Assembly: GCF_042676385.1 (NCBI RefSeq)
Contig: NZ_JBHTHA010000048.1
Coordinates: 66,900 to 130,899, forward strand
Origin: Paenibacillus_E sp042676385
Lineage (GTDB): Bacteria; Bacillota; Bacilli; Paenibacillales; NBRC-103111
Direction of reading: 5' to 3'
DNA length: 64,000 nucleotides
The notes below the pieces were generated by a model. The model was not told where the DNA came from. It made no database searches and saw only the letters and a program-made list of their open reading frames with translations. A program made the translations under genes and the position numbers. This document shows, one piece after another, positions 31,603 through 40,558 of the stretch. Numbering within the stretch: the first letter of the stretch is position 1; every line of letters begins with the position of its first letter.

Positions 31603-33033
31603 TCAAACAACCGGCAGCGTTACCCTTACACATGCTCCACCTTCATTGGTATTAGAGGCCGAAATCGTGCCGCCGTGCTTCACGGTCAGAAGCTTTGCGA
31701 TATATAAACCAAGTCCTGTATGCCCTTTATGCTGCGATCTGGAAGGGTCTCCTTGATAAAATTTCTCGAAAACCACGGTTAATCCCCCCTCCGGAAAACC
31801 AGGTCCGGAGTCCGATATTTCGAAATACCATTCCCGCTCCTTGACGGAAACAACGAAACGTACGCCCCCTTGTTCCGGCGTAAAACGAATACTGTTCGCC
31901 ACCAAATTCTCCATAATTTGCGATACTCTGTAAGGATCGAAGCCTACTGGAAGACTTTCCTTGCGAAGATCCTCGTACTTGAAATAGAAGGTGCGCTGCA
32001 AGATTAGCTTTTTAAATTCAGCGGCTTTCTCACGGACAAACGATTCGATATCGACCGGTCGTTTCTCCAGCGTAAAATCGGGCTTCTCCATCTCCGAAAC
32101 CACATTAATTTCACCGACCAATTTAGCCACCCGCTTTATATTTCTATCTATCGTCGCCAAGTACCCGTATAAACGTTCGGGTCGCTCAGCACCGCCTTCA
32201 AGCAGCCCCTCGAGATGTCCTTGAATAATCGTGATCGGGGTTCTCAAATCGTGGGCAAGCGCCGATACCATGTCGCGCCTTTCTTGCTCCAACTGCCATT
32301 CCCGCTGAAGCGACTGTTGTAATTCCATGCGCATCTCTTCGAATGCTTGAGTAAGCTGCATCAGCTCTCTTGTTCCTGTATATGAAAAAGAAAAGTCCAA
32401 ATCCCTCTGACGTACCCGCTTGGTTCCAGCGATCAGCTCTGCGATCGGTTTGCTTAGCTTCATCCCGAATCGCTTGCCTAACAGCCACGTAAACAGAATG
32501 ACGAGTAAAAAAGGCAAGAGCAGTAACACAACGCTTGCTGCATGGATCACAGTCGTCATCCGCTCGCTAGCTGCACTAACGGTTAAAGAATATTTGAGAA
32601 TGAGCGTTCCTTTCCATTCCCCGACCGGATTGATGAGGGGCCAAATCTTGTACGCGTTGCTCCGATCCGTCATCCCTCCGGTATTCAGAAGTCTGACCAG
32701 CGGTTTCCCGTTTATTGCTTCATTTTCATCCAAAGAGCCGTACAGCTTTGCTCCATGGCTATCCAGAACAGCATATGTCATGCCCTCCTGCGGAATAAGA
32801 CGTTCAAATTCCATTCGCGCACTTGGTTGCAGCAGTTGATCTCCTTGTTTTTCCGTATAAGCTTCAATAGCCGGAATTTGTTTCTCGTAATAATTCGCAG
32901 GTCTAAGCCATGCAGGCTGATTGGAGATAAGCCAAAAAACCGCTAGCCAAACGAGCAAAGTGACTACCAAACTAATTCCCAGTACAAGGCTGAAATAACC
33001 GATAAACTGGCGTTTGATCGACCACATCTTCAT
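31603..33033 (-). CDS. Two-component sensor histidine kinase
   Basis: A 476-residue kinase. TM1 is at about 13-35 and TM2 at about 160-185, with HAMP following. The HisKA motif is ALAHDLRTPITIIQGHLEGL, the N box ENLVANSIRFTPE, G1 ISDSGPGFPEG and G2 GHTGLGLYIAKLL. The start is the ATG at 33033 that overlaps the response-regulator stop (ATGA), so the pair is translationally coupled. The extracytoplasmic region (about 36-160) is not recognisable. A divergent CPBP protease gene next door is a plausible target, by position only. Confidence 0.92.
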   Translation of the reverse strand: MKMWSIKRQFIGYFSLVLGISLVVTLLVWLAVFWLISNQPAWLRPANYYEKQIPAIEAYTEKQGDQLLQPSARMEFERLIPQEGMTYAVLDSHGAKLYGSLDENEAINGKPLVRLLNTGGMTDRSNAYKIWPLINPVGEWKGTLILKYSLTVSAASERMTTVIHAASVVLLLLPFLLVILFTWLLGKRFGMKLSKPIAELIAGTKRVRQRDLDFSFSYTGTRELMQLTQAFEEMRMELQQSLQREWQLEQERRDMVSALAHDLRTPITIIQGHLEGLLEGGAERPERLYGYLATIDRNIKRVAKLVGEINVVSEMEKPDFTLEKRPVDIESFVREKAAEFKKLILQRTFYFKYEDLRKESLPVGFDPYRVSQIMENLVANSIRFTPEQGGVRFVVSVKEREWYFEISDSGPGFPEGGLTVVFEKFYQGDPSRSQHKGHTGLGLYIAKLLTVKHGGTISASNTNEGGACVRVTLPVV

Positions 33034-33722
33034 GGCCCAATTTCCCATTTGTACCCAACGCCCCATACGGTTTCGATGCAGCGGGCATCTGCGTTTATGG
33101 CCGCCACTTTGGCCCGGATATTTTTGACATGCTCCGTCACGGTTGTATCGTCCCCCGCCGCATCGTATCCCCACACCTTCTCGTAGATGCGATCACGGGA
33201 AAAAATTTGTCCCGGATGCAGCGCCAACAGTTCCACGATTGCAAATTCGCGCCTAGTCAAAGGCACCGCTTGCCCGCGATAACGAAGCTCGCATCCTTTG
33301 AGATCGACCGTAAACGGCCCCCGGTGCAGATTCCCCTGATCCTGCTGCTGTCCGGCTCGCCGTTCCCGCCTGAGGTGCGCTTCAATCCTTGCTTTCAGCT
33401 CCCCCATACTGAAAGGTTTAACCAAATAGTCGTCGCCGCCCGCAGCTAGGCCGTAGATCCGATCGACTTCACTTTCCCTAGCGCTAAGAAATAAGATCGG
33501 TACATGGATGTCCTCTCGAATTTCCCGGCAAAAAGCATAGCCGTCCATGTCCGGCATCATAACATCCAAAACGATCAAATCAGGACTGTTTTTCACAATT
33601 TCCGCTTTCGCTTCTTCTGCTCTTAAAGCCGAAAACACTTCGTACCCCGAGTCTTCCAGCGCATCCCGAATGAATGCAACCATATCCTCTTCATCGTCTA
33701 CAAGCAATATTTTCGCTTTCAT
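33030..33722 (-). CDS. OmpR/PhoB-family response regulator
   Basis: A 230-residue regulator. The receiver domain has the acidic pair VDDEEDM, the phospho-accepting Asp in LIVLDVMMPDMDGY and the Lys in DDYLVKPFSMGELKAR. The C-terminal winged helix has LTRREFAIVELLALHPGQIF and the ending TVWGVGYKW. It is first in the operon with the kinase downstream. DNA targets are unknown; the divergent protease promoter is an obvious candidate. Confidence 0.93.
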   Translation of the reverse strand: MKAKILLVDDEEDMVAFIRDALEDSGYEVFSALRAEEAKAEIVKNSPDLIVLDVMMPDMDGYAFCREIREDIHVPILFLSARESEVDRIYGLAAGGDDYLVKPFSMGELKARIEAHLRRERRAGQQQDQGNLHRGPFTVDLKGCELRYRGQAVPLTRREFAIVELLALHPGQIFSRDRIYEKVWGYDAAGDDTTVTEHVKNIRAKVAAINADARCIETVWGVGYKWEIGP

Positions 33723-33799
33723 TTCGGCGCTCCTTTATAAATTCTTGAGAAATTCCCTCTATGATGACGTTATACGAAATCAGAAAGGATAGATGCAGC

Positions 33800-34630
33800 A
33801 TGAAAAATAACTGGATCACCGCTTCCCTCGCTTACAGCGCTCTGGTGCTCATCACCACATTATTAGCCAACCTTACAAGAAACACAAGCTTTATAGCCTT
33901 GAGTCAAATGACGCCATTGATCATCGTGCTGTTGTTATTCATGATGCTGCCGGGACGAAAAGAAACTTTGCGCGCCTCGGGAATGGGGAGAATTGGAAAT
34001 GTCAAATGGTACGCCGTGGCCGTTTTATCCGGGATCCCGATCATCCTTAGTTTTCTGGTTGCCTGGCTACTTGGATTCGTATCTCTGCCGACTGCAGAAT
34101 ATTTAAATTCCGGAACGGCCAAATTTACTGTTTCGGAATACATAGCGTACATGACGAAAATGGCTTGGAGTCCGCAGATGCTTATCACGATGGGGATTTT
34201 CGCTTTCGGTGAAGAAATCGGTTGGCGGGGCTTTTTGCAGCCTAAGCTTATGGAAGATATGGGTGCGCGAAAAGCCATCCTTGTCACAGCCGCGATCTGG
34301 GCGCTGTTCCACTACCCTTTTTACCTGAACGACTATAATCAAGACGGCAATCTTTTCGTTGATATGCTGTTGTTTACGCTCATGATTTTCCCGTTATCCG
34401 TCTTCATGGGATGGGTGCGCTTGAAAAGCGGCAGCCTTTGGCCGGCGGTCCTCATACATACCGTCATCAATATGACCCGCAGTTGGCTGGAGCAATTGTT
34501 CCACACGAAAACAACCGGCTGGTCCTACGTGGCTGGTGAGGCCGGCATCGTAACCCTCGTGCTCTGGACGGTTATTGCACTGCTGATCTGGTTCACGCTG
34601 CCGAAACCGTCCCTAAAAGATCAGCAATAA
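33800..34630 (+). CDS. CPBP-family intramembrane metalloprotease
   Basis: A 276-residue multipass membrane protein carrying the CPBP/Abi signature: EEIGWRGF (Glu-Glu plus Arg), then FHYP and the late His in LIHTVINMTR. These residues form the intramembrane metal-type active site shared with eukaryotic Rce1 CAAX proteases. Bacterial members act in peptide pheromone or bacteriocin maturation and immunity, and many are uncharacterised. The start is the ATG at 33800 (AAAGGA upstream). It is divergent from the two-component operon, which may regulate it. Confidence 0.87.
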   Translation: MKNNWITASLAYSALVLITTLLANLTRNTSFIALSQMTPLIIVLLLFMMLPGRKETLRASGMGRIGNVKWYAVAVLSGIPIILSFLVAWLLGFVSLPTAEYLNSGTAKFTVSEYIAYMTKMAWSPQMLITMGIFAFGEEIGWRGFLQPKLMEDMGARKAILVTAAIWALFHYPFYLNDYNQDGNLFVDMLLFTLMIFPLSVFMGWVRLKSGSLWPAVLIHTVINMTRSWLEQLFHTKTTGWSYVAGEAGIVTLVLWTVIALLIWFTLPKPSLKDQQ

Positions 34631-34740
34631 ACTGCTACTCTTAAGAAACAATAAGTTGTATACCTTATCCTGCCACAAATGCTATGACGAGGCTGCTTCA
34701 GTGGCCTCGAATTTTTATACTCCATTATCTGTATAAGACA

Positions 34741-35060
34741 ACCCGGCCGATGGTCAGGTCCTTAGTATCGTCTGTAAAGATGAAAAAAATCGTTAGAGAC
34801 ACGACTGCAACATCCCCACATGCCTGTTACGATGTTAAACATCTTTCCAGCTTCGCTCCGCGTACAACACTGCTTTTTTTCTCGTCTCTAAGCATTCAAT
34901 ACATCGTTAGAGATACGACTTCATTTCCCCTCGCCCACTGCAAAGATGAAAAACACCTCTACAGCTGTGCACTTGCCGTTTGTTGTTGTACGCTGTGCAG
35001 CTTTCATGGTGGTTAACAGCTTCTTATTCCGGGTACAATTCCCCTTCACATGTTTCCCCC
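34741..35060. repeat. Dispersed intergenic repeat, copy D
   Basis: Core CGTCTGTAAAGATGAAAAA (start 34769), then TTAGAGACACGACTGCAACA, a GATGTTAAACATC hairpin, a degenerate core CGTCTCTAAGCATTCAATAC (start 34882) and the shared tail TTTGTTGTTGTACGCTGTGC. It has the same order of blocks as copy C at 28535. No gene is supported between 34631 and 35279. Confidence 0.75.
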
Positions 35061-35279
35061 TAGCCATCACCCGAAAAAGGGAGCCCGCACTCGTGATCTT
35101 GTTGTTTTTTCCATCGATTTCGGCCGTGTTCTTACCTCCATACCATGGGTCGCTAAACCGCAATGGTGAAAATCCTTGCACCAAAGATAAAAAAGTACTT
35201 TAATTACTAATATAAGGATGACCTTAAAAAATCATTTGGCATGCCTTCGCAATCAAATTCATTTGGAGTGGGTTCAGTC

Positions 35280-35606
35280 ATGAATACAACAACCTTCAGC
35301 GCTCTTGCCGAGCCCAACCGCTTAAACATGGTCGAACTGCTGCGTGACGGCCCTCTTACCGTCGGGGAGATAGCTGATCGACTTCATCTCAACCAGCCGC
35401 AAGTTTCCAAACATCTTCGCGTACTTAGTGATGCTGGGATCGTGGAGGTGCATCCGGTCGCCAATCGGCGGATCTACAAGCTGCGTCCACAATCTCTCAT
35501 CGATCTGAACGTTTGGATGGAGTCATTCCGCCGTCTCTGGGAGGAAAGATTCGATCGCTTGGACGATTATTTGCGCGAGCTGCAAGGAAAGGAAAAGAAT
35601 CCCTAG
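35280..35606 (+). CDS. ArsR-family repressor, paralogue of the one at 17393
   Basis: A 108-residue winged-helix protein very similar to the 17393 gene. Shared stretches include LLRDGPLTVGEIADRL, QPQVSKHLRVLS, NRRIYKLRPQSL and WEERFDRLDDYL. Unlike its paralogue it has no SRPBCC gene behind it; the next gene is convergent. The start is the ATG at 35280 with GGAG 11 nt upstream. A short inverted repeat TAAGG-ATGA-CCTTA about 60 bp upstream may be its operator. Partner gene loss or a target elsewhere is possible. Confidence 0.82.
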   Translation: MNTTTFSALAEPNRLNMVELLRDGPLTVGEIADRLHLNQPQVSKHLRVLSDAGIVEVHPVANRRIYKLRPQSLIDLNVWMESFRRLWEERFDRLDDYLRELQGKEKNP

Positions 35607-35628
35607 AATAATGGGATTTCAGGGCTCA

Positions 35629-36534
35629 TTAACGCCCCCATACACATTCCTCAGGCTTTTTATCAAACAAGAATCCCCTGAACACCAATGTCCTTAACTG
35701 GTGCGAATCTGTTCGCTCCAGATATTCGATCCGGCAGCATAAGCGGGGTTCTATCCATTGCGTTTTATTGTCCGTGGCCGTATGAAGTTGTTGTGCCAGT
35801 CCCAAGAATAATTGCTTTTCCTCCGGCTTAAAACCAAACTCGACGATACCAACCGGCTTATTCTTCACCGTTCTAAATTGCAAACCGATCACAAGTCCAA
35901 ACGGATTGGTTCTGTACCCTAAGATGACAACATCAATGGTCTTGAAGTGTTTGATTTTTAACCAATCAGGACTTCTCGTATCCAGCAGGTATTTGGAATC
36001 TTTTCGCTTAGCCACGATACCTTCCATGTCCCGCTCCTCAGTCAGCTCGAACAATGCCTTCCCCTGTCCTTCTACGAACATGGTTGGCATAATAACAGGC
36101 GTTGAGTCCACAATCTCATTTAAGCGCTTCTTGCGCTCCAACAACGGTTCATTCAGATGTGCTCTGTCCGTATATAAAACATCAAACACGACGAACGTCG
36201 CCGGATGCGAAGACACTGCACTTCTGATTCTCGCAGATTGGCTTATCCGCCCCCTATAGGCGAAATCGTCGAACACAGGTCTGCCATCGCGTAAAACAAT
36301 TCCCTCTCCATCCAAGATCGCCGTATGGGCCTTAATGGCAGCCGCAGCCTCCTTTAACTCCGGAAACTTGCTTGTTAGGATTATGCCATTCCTCGTATAG
36401 GCCTCAATCCGACTTCCTTGCTTATGCAGCAAGATACGCCAGCCGTCCCACTTTGGCTCAAATATGTACTTCTCGTCGTTAAAAGCTTCTTCACCGATGC
36501 TGAGGATCATGGGCTTGATGGGTGTAAAGAGCAT
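35629..36534 (-). CDS. Stand-alone ATP-dependent DNA ligase (LigD ligase-domain type)
   Basis: A 301-residue ligase. The adenylation motif I is FEPKWDGWRILL with the catalytic Lys. Motif III is ATFVVFDVLYTD, motif IV MEGIVAKRKDSKY and motif V DWLKIKHFKTIDVVILGYR, followed by an OB-fold. The length equals the bare ligase module of bacterial NHEJ systems. No Ku, polymerase or nuclease module is visible nearby. In spore formers such ligases help repair double-strand breaks during germination (family knowledge). It is convergent with the ArsR gene. Confidence 0.87.
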   Translation of the reverse strand: MLFTPIKPMILSIGEEAFNDEKYIFEPKWDGWRILLHKQGSRIEAYTRNGIILTSKFPELKEAAAAIKAHTAILDGEGIVLRDGRPVFDDFAYRGRISQSARIRSAVSSHPATFVVFDVLYTDRAHLNEPLLERKKRLNEIVDSTPVIMPTMFVEGQGKALFELTEERDMEGIVAKRKDSKYLLDTRSPDWLKIKHFKTIDVVILGYRTNPFGLVIGLQFRTVKNKPVGIVEFGFKPEEKQLFLGLAQQLHTATDNKTQWIEPRLCCRIEYLERTDSHQLRTLVFRGFLFDKKPEECVWGR

Positions 36535-36593
36535 AATAAATCCCCCCCACTAACCATTCTTGTAATTATCTTTCAATAATAAACAATGGACGC

Positions 36594-36619
36594 AAAAAAA
36601 CCGCGCAACGAAGCAGCGG
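36594..36619 (-). terminator. Minus-strand intrinsic terminator
   Basis: CCGC-GC, AACGAA loop, GC-a-GCGG, with an A-run at 36594-36600 giving a U-tail on the minus strand. It lies about 30 bp after the Rossmann-protein gene. Confidence 0.6.
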
Positions 36620-36649
36620 CAGCAACTATCATATATTTTGGAATGGACA

Positions 36650-37318
36650 TCACTCCTTTGCCATCTCGGTAATTTGAGCCGAAGATAGAATCCGAACGCC
36701 CGAACCGCCCGATTTCACCGCATTTATTAGGCCTGTCGCAATTGTTTTCGCCTGAATGGGCTTATAAGTACGCAAACCACCTATCAATAGCGGTGTAATA
36801 GCTCGCGATAAGAGTACCCACATGCGCTCCCCTGGTCGGGCCTCGCTCCGATCCCCGAGAATTAACGACGGCCGGAGCAAGTATAAAGCCGGAAGTTCCA
36901 GCCCCTTCAACCCCTCTTCCACCTCGCCTTTGACCCGATTGTAAAAAATAGACGAGCTGCTGTTCGCACCCATCGCAGTCACGACAGCATAAGCATCCGC
37001 CTTATGCTTTTTGACCATTTCACCAACTCTCATCGGATACTCAAAGTCGACTTTTCGAAATTGCTCTTGTGTTTTAGCCTGCTTGATGGTCGTACCGAGT
37101 GTGCAGAATACATGAGCATGCAGCAGCATAGAGGGATCCAAAACATCTTCCAGATTGTCGTAATCGGTCACGACTTGAATCAACTTAGCGTGTTCCAAAT
37201 TCATGCTTCTTCGTACTAGTGCCACAACCCTATCATAGAATGGGTCAGCCAGCAGAAGTTGGATCAGCTCACCGCCAACGAGCCCTGTACCGCCTGCAAC
37301 AATCGCTGTTGTTGTCAT
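36650..37318 (-). CDS. NAD(P)-binding Rossmann protein, HTATIP2/TIP30-like
   Basis: A 222-residue atypical short-chain dehydrogenase. The N-terminal nucleotide loop is AIVAGGTGLVGGELIQLLL, followed by VVALVRRSMN. The middle has HVFCTLGTTIKQAKTQEQFR and VVTAMGANSSSSIFYNRVKG, and the SIFYNRVKG Tyr/Lys arrangement is typical of the YbjT/HTATIP2-like group. LRPSLILGDR follows. Substrate unknown. It lies 24 bp downstream of the RDD gene in the same direction, so the two may be one transcript. Confidence 0.83.
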   Translation of the reverse strand: MTTTAIVAGGTGLVGGELIQLLLADPFYDRVVALVRRSMNLEHAKLIQVVTDYDNLEDVLDPSMLLHAHVFCTLGTTIKQAKTQEQFRKVDFEYPMRVGEMVKKHKADAYAVVTAMGANSSSSIFYNRVKGEVEEGLKGLELPALYLLRPSLILGDRSEARPGERMWVLLSRAITPLLIGGLRTYKPIQAKTIATGLINAVKSGGSGVRILSSAQITEMAKE

Positions 37319-37342
37319 TGCAACTCCTCCTTTTCTTAAAAC

Positions 37343-38140
37343 TTACACTTCCCAATCCTCTCGAATCTGCTCGTAAATCACAATTAAATAAGCAACAAGA
37401 TCGGATTGACCGCTCAAATCATGGTCTAATTTCCGCGCAAAATGCTGCGCAATCGGAATCGCAAGCTGCTGGAGTCTGGCGATATGCATCGTAGGAAGTC
37501 GTTCGATCCAAGCCTGCATGAGCTGCCAGTCGTCAGACGCTATGGCTAGCCTCTTTGATTCGTCCAACTCCACAAGAGGCAGACTATCCTTCCACTTCGA
37601 TAATGCTTTTTCGATACGGCGTCTACGCTTCATCCGTTCGCTTCGCGCTTCGATGACGACGATCGTCCCGGCTACCATATCCCCGATACGCTTATCTCTA
37701 GGGCTGAACAGCATAACCACAGCCCCAAGGAAGTAGGAGCTCGGCAGCACATCCAAAAGCCGGAACAAATTGCGAATGATAATGGATAGCAGCGTTGCCG
37801 ATTGTCCGTTATTTTGCAGGACGCGAAGCCCTATCACTCTCTTCCCCGGGGTTTGCCCTCCCATGAAAGCCTCGGTACATACGAAGTATCCCAGATTCAA
37901 GATGATAAACAAAATAATCAAGATCGCGATCATGTAATCCGCAACCCCCGGGAGCCATTTTCCCGCATACAACCTGCTGACACCGACTGCAGATAATAAT
38001 AAAAGGCCATTGACGATTAACAAAATTAACGTATCAATCAGATGCGCAAGCGTCCGGCTGCCCAGTCCTGCGGTTTGAAACTGCAGCTGAACCTGCTCCG
38101 GGGTCATAATCGTCAGTTCTTTATCCAGAGGCTCGTTCAT
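37343..38140 (-). CDS. RDD-family membrane protein
   Basis: A 265-residue protein. The RDD domain (about 20-160) has three hydrophobic helices and the defining Arg/Asp residues, in LGSRTLAHLIDTLILL, GGQTPGKRVIGLRVL and SPRDKRIGDMVAGTIVV. The C-terminal 100 residues are a soluble helical tail (ALSKWKDSLPLVELDESKR, WIERLPTMHIARLQQL). RDD proteins are of uncertain function; some act in ion transport. The start is the ATG at 38140 (GGGGAG upstream). It is divergent from the SpoIIM-family gene, and both sit beside the MoxR-DUF58 cluster, where such pairs are commonly found. Confidence 0.87.
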   Translation of the reverse strand: MNEPLDKELTIMTPEQVQLQFQTAGLGSRTLAHLIDTLILLIVNGLLLLSAVGVSRLYAGKWLPGVADYMIAILIILFIILNLGYFVCTEAFMGGQTPGKRVIGLRVLQNNGQSATLLSIIIRNLFRLLDVLPSSYFLGAVVMLFSPRDKRIGDMVAGTIVVIEARSERMKRRRRIEKALSKWKDSLPLVELDESKRLAIASDDWQLMQAWIERLPTMHIARLQQLAIPIAQHFARKLDHDLSGQSDLVAYLIVIYEQIREDWEV

Positions 38141-38215
38141 AGCGTCTCCCCATTGTTTCAAAATTATGGTAAAATAAATCTTACGCAAAACGCAATCTAC
38201 TTGCTAGGGGGCCCT

Positions 38216-39190
38216 ATGAAACTATCGCGTTTTATTAAAGAAAACAAAGCATTGTGGACCGAGCTTGAGCAGTTGCTTCTCCAACTGTCCAAGCGGAAAA
38301 GACGCCTGCAGCCGGAACATTTAAGCAGGTTCACCGAACTGTACAAAATCGCTTCGGTTCACCTTGCCACAATGCAAACCCACAGGCCTGCGGATGAAAC
38401 GACCGTTTATTTGAACCATCTTGTATCTCAAGCCCATAACACCATGTACCAAGAAAATAACAGGAGCAGCAAACAGCTCAAGGCGTTTTTCCTCCAATAC
38501 TTTCCTGCGCTTATTCAAGCAAGAGGTCTGTTCGTCGGCTTTGCACTTCTGCTGTTTCTGCTGGGAGGTCTGCTCGGCTTCCTGTCCGTATGGAACGATC
38601 CCCTCAATCTTCATCTGATCATGCCCGGAGCAATGGCGGATAACATCGCCCCTTCCAAAACCGCCGACCCGCGCGGTGATCTGCACAGCCCGATCGTTTC
38701 GACCGCCATTATGACGAATAATATTCGGGTTGCTGTGTTGGCCTTCATCAGCGGCGTGACTCTCGGCATCGGAACCGTCTATCTGATGGTCAGCAACGGA
38801 CTCCTGGTTGGCGCTTTAGCGGCTGTGTTCATGCAATCGGGCAAAAGCTACGTGTTTTGGGCTTATATATTGCCTCACGGAATAATTGAACTCACTGCGA
38901 TTTTCATCGCGGGTGGCGCAGGTTTATACATGGGTTACCGCTTTTTCGTGCCCGGACCTTTTCCGCGCAAATTGCGTTTTTTGGAATCCGCCAAGGAGTC
39001 GGCTCAGCTCTTGATCGGCACCATTCCATTGTTCGTTATTGCCGGGATTATTGAGGGATACATTACACCTTCCACCCTCTCATTGGAAGTCAAATATCTC
39101 ATTGCAGGCATCACCTTGTTAATACTTGCGCTGTACTACCTCTACGGTGTCAGAAATGCAGCAAACGAAGCAAGTCGACATGGACTATAA
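38216..39190 (+). CDS. SpoIIM-family (DUF95) membrane protein
   Basis: A 324-residue protein. The N-terminal 100 residues are soluble and helical. Five or so membrane helices follow, with the family hallmarks IMTNNIRVAVLAFISGVTLG, YILPHGIIELTAIFIAGGAG and a final helical hairpin. SpoIIM proper (about 214 aa) acts in forespore engulfment, but this longer type beside RDD, MoxR and DUF58 genes is a different subgroup with no settled function. The start is the ATG at 38216 with CTAGGGGG upstream and an extended -10 TGGTAAAAT at 38167-38175. Its 3' end overlaps that of the DUF58 gene by 6 bp. Confidence 0.87.
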   Translation: MKLSRFIKENKALWTELEQLLLQLSKRKRRLQPEHLSRFTELYKIASVHLATMQTHRPADETTVYLNHLVSQAHNTMYQENNRSSKQLKAFFLQYFPALIQARGLFVGFALLLFLLGGLLGFLSVWNDPLNLHLIMPGAMADNIAPSKTADPRGDLHSPIVSTAIMTNNIRVAVLAFISGVTLGIGTVYLMVSNGLLVGALAAVFMQSGKSYVFWAYILPHGIIELTAIFIAGGAGLYMGYRFFVPGPFPRKLRFLESAKESAQLLIGTIPLFVIAGIIEGYITPSTLSLEVKYLIAGITLLILALYYLYGVRNAANEASRHGL

Positions 39191-40558
39191 AGCATCGCGA
39201 GACTTTAAATCCAAATAGACGTTGACCGCGCTAAGCGCCAGTTGGTCGGCCGGGACATCCATAACCGGGATGCCTCGGCCGGCCATTTGCGTTATATAGG
39301 CATAACGATCTTTAGTAAACTTGTGAGCAATACTTTGCCTGTACGCTTGACGGCTGTCCTCTGCACGTATTCGCGCCCATTGATGCAGGAGCGGATCTTG
39401 CAGGGAAAGCAGGAGCACATGATGACCTCTGCGCAACCTTGACACGTAGGGCAGCAGCTCTTTATCGTACAGATAGCTCTCCATATCGGAGAACAACATC
39501 ACAAGCGATCGTTTCTTGAGAAAGCGCAGCACGTGGGACATCGCGATCTGGGTGCTCGATTCCACAAAATCCGTCCGAAGATCGTAAACTGCCCGTGTTA
39601 ACTCCTGCAGGTGCTGCAATCCTTTGCCTGGGGGCACAAACACTTTCACGTGATTGGAGTAGGCCAGCAGCGCCACTTGATCTCCTTGTTTTAAGGCGAC
39701 TGCGGCTACTGTCAAGGCGGCTTCCAAGGTACGGTCAAGCTTCACTTGGCCTTCCAGCTCGATTCCCATTTGCCTCCCGCAATCAAGTACGAGCGTAACG
39801 ATCTTCCCTTTTTCCGGTTGAAAAAGGTTGGTCATCAGTTTGGTTGTGCGAGCCGAGGCTTTCCAGTTGATGTGACGAATATCGTCACCTTGCACATAAT
39901 CGCGGATGTAGTGAAATTCCGAGCCGCTGCGCTGTTTTTTGAACAACCGATGACCTTCCAGAATAAGCGCATCCTGTACGGCGCCAAGCACACCCCTGAC
40001 TTGAGACAAATCCGGATAAATCTCAATCGTATCCGCTTGTTCCAATCGAACTTGCTTTTTCCAAAGCCCTAAGCCGCCCCAATAACGAAGGCAGACATAG
40101 CCCAGTTCGTACCTTCCTCTTTCAAGGGCCATAGTCGTATAGAAAAACGACGCTTCCGAACCGTCAAAATAACCATCGAGCCGATTTCTCACTGCACTGA
40201 AAACAGCGGGCAAATCGTCGCTCAGCTCTACATGGACAGACTCCGGGCGCTGCGAACGGAGCTCAAGACCGATCTCAAACCCCAGCCGGACATCCATCCG
40301 ATCCGGCAGCCTGCGCTGGATCGTCCATACGCTGCGCCGAGGCAGGAGGAGCAGATCGACGACGCTTAAAACAATCATGAGTGCGTTATAACTCCAGAAC
40401 ACCGGGAGCCCGGCACCGAACGCTGAACCGAGCAGCGAAACGGCAGCACCAATCGCCACGAGTGCGATGAAACGCCTTGTCGGCAGGATAAAATCCTGCA
40501 GCAGGAATTTATCGAGGAACCGGAATGGAGCCGAGCGTCTCTTGGATGATTTGATCAC
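39185..40558 (-). CDS. DUF58 domain protein (VWA-like)
   Basis: A 457-residue protein with two N-terminal membrane helices (about 28-65), a beta-rich middle and the DUF58 signature GSEFHYIRDYVQGDDIRHIN, WKASARTTKLMTN, then a VWA-like fold starting VTLVLDCGRQM with ALLAYSNHVKVF. DUF58 proteins are constant partners of MoxR ATPases and probably act as metal-dependent adaptor or substrate proteins. The start is GTG with GGAGG 9 nt upstream, 50 bp inside the MoxR gene, so translation is coupled. Confidence 0.9.
   Translation of the reverse strand: MIKSSKRRSAPFRFLDKFLLQDFILPTRRFIALVAIGAAVSLLGSAFGAGLPVFWSYNALMIVLSVVDLLLLPRRSVWTIQRRLPDRMDVRLGFEIGLELRSQRPESVHVELSDDLPAVFSAVRNRLDGYFDGSEASFFYTTMALERGRYELGYVCLRYWGGLGLWKKQVRLEQADTIEIYPDLSQVRGVLGAVQDALILEGHRLFKKQRSGSEFHYIRDYVQGDDIRHINWKASARTTKLMTNLFQPEKGKIVTLVLDCGRQMGIELEGQVKLDRTLEAALTVAAVALKQGDQVALLAYSNHVKVFVPPGKGLQHLQELTRAVYDLRTDFVESSTQIAMSHVLRFLKKRSLVMLFSDMESYLYDKELLPYVSRLRRGHHVLLLSLQDPLLHQWARIRAEDSRQAYRQSIAHKFTKDRYAYITQMAGRGIPVMDVPADQLALSAVNVYLDLKSRDAL

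Noticed and set aside
31217..31756. 179-codon plus-strand open frame
   Set aside because: It runs into the 3' end of the opposite histidine kinase gene, has GGAGG only one base from an internal ATG, and shows no domain-like sequence.
34921..35184. 87-codon minus-strand frame in the gap before the second ArsR gene
   Set aside because: Overlaps repeat copy D and has no ribosome binding site or recognisable protein features.
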